A stretch of 51,301 nt of DNA, from assembly GCA_009602725.1 (NCBI GenBank), contig WELB01000055.1, positions 255,813 through 307,113 of the forward strand, read 5' to 3'. How positions within the stretch are numbered: position 1 is the first letter of the stretch; every line of letters starts with the position of its first letter. The stretch comes from Spirogloea muscicola (taxonomy: Eukaryota > Streptophyta > Zygnematophyceae > Spirogloeales > Spirogloeaceae). This document shows positions 43,286 through 51,301 of the stretch, piece by piece. Under the pieces are notes generated by a model that saw only the letters and a program-made list of their open reading frames with translations, was not told where the DNA came from and ran no database searches. The position numbers were made by a program, and so were the translations under genes.

Positions 43286-43379
43286 AGACGGCCTGGTTCT
43301 GATGCCATATGAGCAAATTGGTACCACAATCAGCGTTGACGGTCTATACACAGCTGCAAGAGCAACTCGTGAGTTGCGA

Positions 43380-43505
43380 TCAGGCCAGGGAACCAAGAAG
43401 TGCTGCATCTAGCTTGGCAAATGAATCCAACAGAGTGTATTGAAATCGAACCTGGCTATGGACTGTTTTCGACGTGTTTTCCACATTCTCGATGATGTAT
43501 CCCAG
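43380..43505 (-). mobile_element. Retroelement fossil, same motif as at 9250-9730
   Basis: The minus strand reads GYIIENVE..., VRFQYTLLD, FAKLDAALLGSLA, the same pattern and spacing as the fossil in the ALDH7 intron. Only this short piece is left; it is broken. It shows that the motif belongs to a dispersed element and not to a host gene. Confidence 0.5.
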
Positions 43506-44518
43506 TGAGCGTGACTGCTTTGCACGTGCCGCGCATAAAGACTTTACACAAGGCTTACAAAGCGCTGTGTTGAATGCTTGAATCCTCTACCGGGACCCAT
43601 GCGGCTGAAAGCCTGACACAGGAAGCCGGTCACCATAAGTTCCACAGACGAAAGTTGCATTGACTATCCAGGGTGAGCTGCTTCTCGAACATCCTGGGAA
43701 CATGAGTGTCCCACTGCGCAAAGACAGAGTTTGTGAAAAGTGTGGTTTTGCTTCTGGAGGATGATGCGATGATGTTGGGCAGCCCCTCGAGCTCTCAGAT
43801 CATCGTCGATATGAATGCATCGAGTCACCGAAGAGAGCTGGCTCTGCTGGCAAGCACTCTAAACTATTATGGTGCGTGAGGACGTGGGACTGGTGGCGTG
43901 AACTAGCAAGTACGTCCTGCTGCCCATGGAAGATTGAGCTGCTGAGCAATTGACCTGCCAGTTTCAACAGCCGAAAGCTTGGTCAATCCAACTGTTCCTT
44001 CATTGAGTGCCATCATTCGTGCCGAGGCAGACTCTCCGGCTTCAACTTTGTGGCTAAGCAACCGACCTACCCGTAGCAGCAGCGTCGTCCTGGGCATCAT
44101 GGCTCTATGCCGAGAAGAGGGAGGATGACTACTGAAGACCCTTCGTCACCCGGCCCGTATGCGTCACAAGCGTCAAGGCAGCAGGGCGAGCAGCCCAATG
44201 CGCTAGGTCACCGACTCAGTGTGCCAAATGCGTCTCTCAGTCTCGCTCCTGCGCACCCAGGCACTTGCCGTGCATCTGTGGGGAGCCGCATTTCAGCTGC
44301 TGCTTCTGGTTTCCGACGTGGTGCCAAAGTCTAGCAGCTAGCTACATCGACCCTGCGGCTGTAGACTATGGGTCATTGAGCACTCATTCGTCAAAGCCAA
44401 TTGCCCAGCTGTTTGATGGGTGCTCTCCGGCCCCCTGCGGACCTTGTCAACGATTCTCGGGCTGGCTCGTTCTCATCGAAGAAAAGCGTTTCCAAATTGA
44501 CTGGCCAGCCCTCAGGCT

Positions 44519-44590
44519 CCCTCAGACCTTGTCCATTCCGTTGGGCTGGCCATTCCCAGCCACCAGCCAATCTGGCCGCGCTTAAAAAAT
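44519..44590 (+). repeat. Hairpin repeat R3
   Basis: CTCAGACCTTGTCCATTCCG, TTGGGCTGGCCATTCCCAGC, CACCAGCCAATCTGGCCGCG. About 0.45 kb upstream of gene G. Confidence 0.7.
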
Positions 44591-45009
44591 GTAAGAAAAT
44601 TATAAGGAAAAGCGAGGAGCGTGGTCGTGATCGTGATCGCGGAGCCTTGCACTCCAGCCGGCCCCCTGGCGCCAGCAGCGGCGGCCAAGGGCAGCCAGGG
44701 GCTACAGCAGAGCCAGGGGGGTGTGCCGGCCCCCGCGCGTCGTTTTGCGGGAACGTCCAGGGGGCGGCGCAGCCCGGCCAGATACACCGCGTTGGCGCAT
44801 CGGACGAGATCCTGCTGCCCGGGCCCTGGCACACCCTGGCCAGGGTGACCCGGCCCCGGCCGGCAGGTCCCCTGGCGCTGCTGGCGGGCCGGCGGGGCGC
44901 CCGCTAGAAATGCCCCCACCCCCTGCCCCCCGAACACCAGACCAGCGCCCCCGCCAGCCCGCCCCAGCCCACCCCGGCCCGCAGCTCCAGTACAGCCGCA
45001 AAGCCCGCC

Positions 45010-46499
45010 ATGGCCGCCACCACCGTCGCCCCGAACGCCGCCTCCGCGCTGCTGCTGGCCGCGGCGCTGGTCCTGGCGCTGGGCGCCGCGCCCGCCGCCG
45101 CCACCTGGTACGGCTCCGGCGTCGTCTTCTGCAACACCTGCTGGACGGGCACTTACAACGCCAGCCAGGGCGACTCCTACGTCAAGGGCGCCACGGTGCA
45201 GTCCTACTGCCTCGTCAACGGCGCCAAGACCTCCACCGTCTACACCGCCACCACCGACTCCAATGGCTACTTCGAGGTTCTCTTCGACTGGCTCGCGCCG
45301 TTCCAGAACAAGTTCCAGGGCTGCTTCGTCAAGCTGGTGTCCGCGCCCTCCGGCTCGTCCTGCTCCGTTGTGGGCTCGTGCAACAACGGCGACACGACGG
45401 GCGACAACATTCAGGACTCCAACGGCAACTGCAACAAGGAGCAGCAATACAACGTCGGGCCCTTCTGCCTCAAGCCCGCCTCGCTGGACTCCACCAAGTG
45501 CAAGGGTGCCGGCGTCAAGGGCGACCCTCACTTCACCGGCGCCGACTCCGTCGCCTTCGACTTCACCGGTGAGCTCTACGCACCAATACGCTTTCTATGT
45601 GCAGTGCTGCAACCTGGCGTCCTGCTCGGCCTGTCATTTGGAGCACTAAATTGTCATACATTGCTTACAAATTAATGGAAACGCACAGACGTGAATTCAG
45701 CTGCCTGAGATTGTTATATAATCTGCGCGACGATGAGATAGAACATATGCCTGACTGGTTGCCGCGTCCTGCTCGCTCTCCTGCAGGCGCGCCCGGTAAC
45801 GACTACTGCATGGTGACAGACGAGAGGCTGCAGGTGAACATGCATCTAGATGGCCGCGTAGAAGGGCCCAACACGTACTCGTGGATCAAGCAGCTCGGAG
45901 TGCTGTCCGACGGCCACACTGTCGTCCTGGCGGCGCGAGGCGGCGCCGAGCCCGAGCGCGGCGCAGGCTACATGCACTCCATCCACGTCGACGGCCGCGC
46001 CGTGCGCCTCACCGAGGGCGAGCGCTTCGTGACTCGGGACGCAGCAGTGGCGCTCACCTTCCTCGGCCACGGCCTGGACGGCAACGACGACGTCGACCGC
46101 TACGAGCTCTCCGTCGCGGGCGTCGCAGACCTGGTGCTCAAGTTGCGGCCCGAGGTCCCTGAGCTGCGCACTACGGCAGACGCATACGTGCACTTCTCGG
46201 TGGACATGGTGTCAGCCGTGGGCCTGTCGTCCAACCCCCACGGCGTGCTAGGCCAGACGTTCCGGGCCGACCAGAAGGATCGCCACTTTGCATACGTGCG
46301 CGAGTGGAGCCCGCTCCTCCAGGTCTGGCAGGTCGCCGGCCCCGACGGCAATGGCTACCTCGACGGCGAACCCGAGGACTACCTCACATCCAGCCTCCTG
46401 GCCACTGACTGCAAGTTCTCGCGCTTTGGCACCACCAAAACCACCACCAGACGTGCTGGGCAGCACGCTGGCGCTTCTTCTCGCAAGATGCTCCTCTGA
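45010..46499 (+). CDS. Array gene G: secreted Ole e 1-like + root-cap/VWD-like protein
   Basis: Exons 45010-45568 and 45787-46499, 218-bp phase-1 intron; 423 aa. Signal peptide of 31 residues, MAATTVAPNAASALLL... ending in AAA. The Ole e 1-like half is close to E but keeps NGDTTGDN as in A-D. The root-cap/VWD half has GDPHFTG, DYCMVTDERLQVNMHLDG, DGNDDVDRYELSVAG, HGVLGQTFR and ends SRKMLL. Last copy of the array. Two TGTAA signals follow at 46550 and 46563, and the shared 3'-UTR motif at 46652. Complete, no break. Confidence 0.93.
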
Positions 46500-47908
46500 C
46501 CGGCCCCATTTGGCTGGCCCAATACTTGATCAAACCCTCAGCTCCACGGTGTAAGAGTGTGGTGTAATGTCTTCCAGTGATTAGTGATAATAGCCTAGAG
46601 GTTTGTCGTGCGGCACGCCAGGTTGCTCAGTACACATCCCAGCAGCCAAGTGCTGACCGGAGCACAGGGCCCATAGGCTCTGTCTTTCAGTCATTACTAG
46701 GCTGTTGCTGTTGCTGGCTGAGGCCATGTGCGCTCGCTCTCTTGCCATCGCCATTGCCGGTGTGCAAATCATTTTGGAGCCTTTCCGCTGCGTGGCGCAA
46801 ACCGCCAAGCACCCAGTGGTTGTCCAAAGCTCTCACCTATTCTTTGATGTTCGTAACAAAATTTGCTGGATCTCAGTGTCAAGCTTTTCCTCAAGTGCTT
46901 GTGCTTGTACTTGGCCATTCAGGCCCTCCAAAACTCAACACACACTCCGTTCCTCAAGAGAGCCCAAGTCCTCAATCAGTCCAGTCACTTGTCCAGTCAT
47001 TTGTGTGCCAACCTCAGCCAAGGTCGCTCGGCAAAGCTGCTGCTTCGTGGTAACAGCTTCCTCGAATGAGCCGAATACAGCAACCTATGTCGCATTTCAA
47101 ACTCCTCTCTCTGTGTATGCAATATCCTCGGCAGCTCGGGCTTGCCCATCAGACCTTGTCGATGAGTTCGCTGTGTCCATGGACTTTAGTGGCTTCATGC
47201 AGTCCTTAGAATTGGAAATCTGAAAGTAGAGTCAACCTCAGGTTCTTACTCTCTGCGTCCTCTACAAATAGAACCTGACTTAATCTGGTCGACTTTCAAT
47301 GTACAAAATAGATACACAAAAGTGACTCCTGAGCCCTAAGTCCACAGTAGTTGGGCCTTCAGGCAAGTGGTGTTAAGAACATGCAGTGTCATGCTGCAAA
47401 CCTCTGGAAATGGAAGCACATGCTACATAAACCACGGCACGCGAGGAAAGTCAAACTGCTATGCAACTTGAGATATTCTCAGGAGGTGCTCAATGTGTCG
47501 ATGCCATACAACGAGGGCAGCAACGCATGAGGCACCTGCAGGGCCTGCACTGAAGGCCAAACCTGCGCAGTGGCAAGGTGGTGACAGCCTGCAATACTGG
47601 CCAGGATAGGCCGTGGCTGCGATAATACGAGACGTCAATGCAGAACCGGAAGGGCAAGCTGAGTAACAAGTAAGCAACAAAGTCATTCTCGGTGTTGGCA
47701 CCATACAAGCATGGAGCCTGTCTGGCATGCCTCTACCATTTACTGACAGGCGCAACGGCGATTGGCCGCACTGAGAGCAGTGAGTTAGAGGCACGCCTAA
47801 TCAGCAGCTAGAGCTTCTCCAGCAACCCACATTCGACACAACGAAGAACCAGTTCTGTGTTGAGCAGCCTGAGATGCTTCTTCGCATCGTGACAGCAGCA
47901 AAGCTTAC
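46500..47908. other. Region behind gene G, weak coding traces only
   Basis: After the 3' UTR of G there is one R4 unit (46906-46950). The minus strand at 46830-47220 shows a frame with few stops and heptad-like residues (ATLAEVGTQMTGQVTGLIED, LEERSV, ALEEKLDTEIQQILL), perhaps an old coiled-coil gene piece. Minus-strand frames at 47459-47794 are open but show no motif. No gene is called here. Confidence 0.35.
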
Positions 47909-48105
47909 CCTGCTGCAAGAGGAGCTATGTATGGAGGCAGCTTGTCCAAGCAGAAATTGTCCGTCAGATGTGTGGAGTGTTCTAATGTTTGCGCAGCATG
48001 ACTCAGTGTGGCCTGAATTGGTCGTATCGAAGGGCTGTTCCAAGTTAATGAATACCAGTCCTCAAGGGCACTCCGCACTTCTTGCATGTGTACTATTAGC
48101 TTCAC
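47909..48105 (-). CDS. Possible exon of an unknown minus-strand gene
   Basis: The minus strand is open and reads like protein: VRSALEDWYSLTW, PIQATLSHAAQTLEHS, LTDNFCLDKLPPYIAPLAAG, followed by a good donor GG|GTAAGC at 47908. The upstream acceptor is not settled, so the right edge is only the limit of the open frame. It looks helical. It may belong to the gene at 48919-51301 or to another. Family not recognised. Confidence 0.35.
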
Positions 48106-48918
48106 CTATGCGTTGGAAACACACCACGGTCATGGGCATGTACTCATGTCATCTAGGAAAGCAATGACCTTCAAAAAACTGCGTTGGCTTTTACTAGCTC
48201 CAGAAGTCGTGCTTCAAGTCCTCCCTCCTCTGGTTTACCTGGAGCAAGTTTGAGTCCGTGTCCTGCGCGTACATCATTGACATATTGTGACATTGCTTGC
48301 CTGATACACCTTCTGTCTTATGGTTCTAAAAGCAGCAGAAGCGTCTGATAGAGCTCCTTGACCTGAAATGATATGGATTTAAATGCTTGCTTGCTTAGAC
48401 TCCGCACATGTCATCCAAGTTGTTCCTCGAAGCATTATCTGAAGTTGTAGTACTGTCAACCTTACTGACATGAGCAAGCCTCTAATTCCACCTTTGTATC
48501 TGCAACTTTTAGTGTTCTGCATGCTTATGCAGCTTGCTGTTGCTTTAGATGACGAAGGAGAAGTCCATTCTTCGCAAAATATTAGAGACCATTGAAATCC
48601 TCGAAGCAAGTGACTACGGGTTGATTAGCTTGCCAATAATATTGTCAAGTGCGAGATGAGGAATGAGCTAATATAGGAAGCTTGTAAGGCAGCACCACAA
48701 GTCACATCCAGAAAGACACTTGCAATCTTACACAGCTTGCAAAATTACACAGCTTTTGTGCGCGTGCTGCACTAAGCAAAATTGTCAAGGTGGTGGGCAG
48801 CAGTTGCAGATGTCAGAAACAATACCTTGAGAGACATAGCAGATGCTTTAGGCCAAAAGCTTGAGAGAGGTCAATCACTAGTCCTTCCAGTGTCCAACAA
48901 TATAGATTGCGCCCGTAC

Positions 48919-51301
48919 AAGCGTGAGCTCCCGGAGCAGGCGAGTGCAATCATATGGCGAGATGGCAACCTTCAGACGCTGCTCTACTCTTGGAGCGCCC
49001 TCATTTGTCAGTCTGCCGCCGTCGTCATCCTCATCATTGTCGTCGTTGTGGGAGGCAGGACCACTCACCCCTTCATTGTCCTCCTCCTCACGCAGGATGT
49101 CAGCCAGAGATGGGCCTGCCAGCTTGTCCTCATTAAAGTCGTCGCCATCATCATCAAGAGCAGCCCATGAAGCTTCTGCCGCGCTTTCATCATCCTGCCC
49201 TAGCCGCTCGAGCTCTTCGCTCGCAGCCTGCTCGTCATCGCTGCCTCTGTCGACATCCTCTGATTGTTCCATGCAGCCAGCCTCCAACGTGCCATAAATG
49301 GACGTGCCATGGAATCTAAGCGGCCCTAAGACATCCACTGGCAGCGCAGCAAAGACCGTGCCCAAGCAAGCCACCCGCTCAGCCTCAGTAGCCTGCTCGA
49401 ATTTCTCCAGCACAGCTTCCCGTCCCACAGATATGGGAAGCCCCAACTTGGCCAGCAGCGTGGCATAGAGGCTCCCCTCTGGCCTGCTGTCCCGCTGAGG
49501 ATTCAGCTCTGACAAAAACGTCTCAAAAAATGCATCCTGCGGCTCAAAGCGCACCTGTGCACCTCGAGACGACAGATGTCCTGATTTCTGAATCAGGACC
49601 CCAGGATCTCTAAAGCCCATGATCTTGAGGTTCCTGTAGCAGACTTGCTTTGACGACCCTGTGACTTGACTGCCGAGGCAAGCTCAACCATCGGTATATT
49701 AAAATTCTGAAGACTAGATTCCCACTGCACAGCCAGGACCAGCACATGTATGTCATCTTACCACATTTCGAGTTTTCATTCCCGGCACTGCAGTGCCTTC
49801 CTCATGGAATGAGATTTGAGCACCGTCGCAAAGGCATAAGGTTGTATACTAGGACTCACCTGGAAAGATGGCTTCCTGACGTAGGCAAGGTCGGGACGAT
49901 ACCATGCAACGCACTGCGCGAGCTTTGATCGGGCCCTCGTGTCCATCTACAGAAAAAAGCGGATGCCAGCAACAAGGGGCATGGCATTTAGCATCCTGAG
50001 CTGCGCAACTTGGGTATGGCCTTAAGCTTTGAAACACAAGTTCATGATAAGGCCCTAGAGCCTGGACCCTAGCCTTCACCAAGTTGCAGTACTCACAACT
50101 TCGAGAAACGAGAACCTAAGTCAGTACAGCAGACCATGGTAGCCTTGCTGCAGGGAAGGTGCACCTCCTGCAGCAGGTCGAAGTCGTCTGCCATGTTGGC
50201 GGGCTGGGCGGCCAGCTGCGCAACAAGTGTCCACTCCTGCCATGGCAACTGCAGAGCTCCACCACCAGACTCAACACTTATGAGTCAAGGCAGCTACCAG
50301 AAGAGCTCACGTAGGGCAGACGTATCACCAATAATATGTTCTCTAACTTCACATCACCAATTCCCCTACCTGACTTTGAGAGAACGACCCAACAAGGGGG
50401 AAACATTCAAGCACGTCGTGTAGGTGGCGGCTCGTCCAAGAGAAGAGGGACTGGACCTGGCGGGTGCGGCTCCGCGTACTGCGCACGAATGCAAAGTAGA
50501 AGCCGACGGCTTCGCCAGGGTCCATGGCGTCCAGCGCCGCCTCATACGCCTGCTTCATGATGTTGCGGTTGACCTCCTCCTGCTCTGCCGCCCTACCCGC
50601 GTGCCCGGCCACAGACCGCTGCCGGGCGTTAGTTCTCGAGTGGGCTGCTTCTGGTCCTGCGCTAGTCTGCCAAAGGTGGCCTCTGGCCAGCAATCTGGGT
50701 TTCACTGCTGGAAGCTTCAGTGCCTCCAGATAAGCTCCGGTGCCAAACTCAGCGCTTGAAGTGAAGGCTCCAGTGCTTGAGGTGTAGAGAGTCACTCCCA
50801 GATTCCAGTGGAGCAGGGTGTGACATCCAAGGCGCCAAATCTAGTGGAAACCTGAACAAGGCCGACAATGATACAGCGAAATCCTGGGGCAGAGGGGCTT
50901 GACTTCATGAACGGCAGGCAGGGGCCTAGGGGTCGGGCCTCAGGACCAAGGTGCTGAGGATTCAGGGTTCAAGGTCAGGGTTTAGGGATTTGGGGTCTCC
51001 GGCTACAGGGTTCATAATTTAGGGTTTCGTCTGAAGCCGGAGGCGGATGAGGTGAGCCCTAATAGGGTTTGGAACTAGGCTTTGAGGGTGTAGGATTAGG
51101 GCTGGTGGCAGACGCACCGGCGTCGTCGGCAATGGTGGAGAAGAGGTGCACGGCGTGCGGCATCGAGAGGTCGCCGCGCACCAGCTTGCCCTTGACGCGC
51201 GCGCGGTACGCATACGGCCCGTACGGCCCGTACACAAAGGCGTCCCTGGTCGCCGCGGCGGCCGCCTCGGCGCTGCCGCCTCTGCCGCCGCCGCCGCGGC
51301 C
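48919..51301 (-). CDS. Unrecognised multi-exon gene with an acidic tract, 5' end outside the window
   Basis: Likely exons, 5' to 3': 51118-51301 (partial; VYGPYGPYAYRARVKGKLVR, GDLSMPHAVHLFSTIADD), about 50650-50457 (EEVNRNIMKQAYEAALDAMD, GFYFAFVR; start unsettled), 50135-50248 (LPWQEWTLVAQLAAQPANMA), 49860-49946 (RARSKLAQCVAWYRPDLAYV) and about 49620-48919. The last reads VRFEPQDAFFETFLSEL, LYATLLAKLGLP and VLEKFEQATEAERV, then an acidic stretch rich in Asp and Glu (about 49310-49010), and ends at a plausible donor CTT|GTACGG, so more exons must follow. Donors at 51117, 50456, 50134 and 49859 are GT with matching phase. I do not recognise the family; soluble and partly disordered is all I would say. 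It is unrelated to the array. Confidence 0.55.
50930..51045 (+). repeat. TTTAGGG/TTCAGGG-like degenerate stretch
   Basis: Loose repeats such as GATTCAGGGTTCAAGG, CAGGGTTTAGGGATTTGGGG and TTTAGGGTTTCG lie in an intron of the right-end gene. They resemble the plant-type telomere heptamer TTTAGGG but are too irregular for a telomere. A similar short run (TTGAACCTTGAACCCTGAAC) is at 878-897. Confidence 0.4.

Larger units (their letters stand above)
42488..45009. other. Spacer between genes F and G
   Basis: Contains the 3' UTR of F, a C-run (42828-42840), an R3 hairpin (43225-43285), a retroelement fossil fragment (43380-43505), about 1 kb with nothing recognised, another R3 (44519-44590), and a GC-rich C-run leader before gene G (44908-45009). 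Confidence 0.55.

Noticed and set aside
50930-51045. Telomere or chromosome end
   Set aside because: Only scattered TTTAGGG-like units, inside an intron, with gene sequence on both sides.
1-51301. CRISPR arrays, operons, bacterial ribosome sites, tRNA genes
   Set aside because: Spliced nuclear genes throughout; no regular spacer repeats and no tRNA-like cloverleaf with proper A and B boxes found by eye.

Overview
The window is nuclear DNA of a green plant-lineage organism, most likely an alga. The reasons are GT-AG introns in every recognisable gene (up to 13 exons), GC-rich exons in less GC-rich flanks, a plant-type antiquitin aldehyde dehydrogenase, a gene family joining two domains best known from land plants (Pollen Ole e 1-like and root-cap/VWD-like), and a stray piece of nuclear 18S rRNA that reads as Viridiplantae. 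TGTAA poly(A)-like signals behind three genes point towards Chlorophyta, whereas some 18S strings look streptophyte from memory, so the class is left open. Everything here was read by eye; no database was searched.

Left part (1-14.7 kb): three ordinary single-copy genes. A GNAT/glycine-N-acyltransferase-like gene (8-1645, +, 6 exons) is followed by 2.5 kb of repeats, then a DAO-type FAD-dependent oxidoreductase (4114-7866, +, 9 exons, 536 aa). Facing it, with 3' ends 208 bp apart, is a complete ALDH7/antiquitin gene (8075-14552, -, 13 exons, 516 aa). One ALDH7 intron of 2 kb holds a broken, inverted-duplicated retroelement fossil.

Middle and right part (15.9-46.5 kb): a tandem array of seven copies (A-G) of one secreted-protein gene. 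Each has a signal peptide, an Ole e 1-like Cys-rich domain, a GDPHF...HGVLGQ root-cap/VWD-like domain and one phase-1 intron at the same codon. Copies A-D are on the minus strand and E-G on the plus strand, so the array turns head-to-head between D and E. Copies A, B, E, F and G are complete; C loses exon 1 to a 619-N gap and D loses its first 23 nt at a single-N join. Copies A-D sit in 5-7 kb duplicated units that share flanks. Comparing the units shows later insertions: a 2.7 kb element with long terminal inverted repeats and a 5-bp target duplication, a 166-bp hairpin repeat with a 7-bp target duplication, and a 0.39 kb 18S rRNA fragment.

Right end (46.5-51.3 kb): repeats and weak coding traces, then an unrecognised multi-exon minus-strand gene with a long acidic tract that runs off the window. 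The best candidates for something undescribed are the amplified Ole e 1 + VWD/root-cap genes and the family of short hairpin repeats (GGGCTGGC...CCAGCCC) spread through their flanks.
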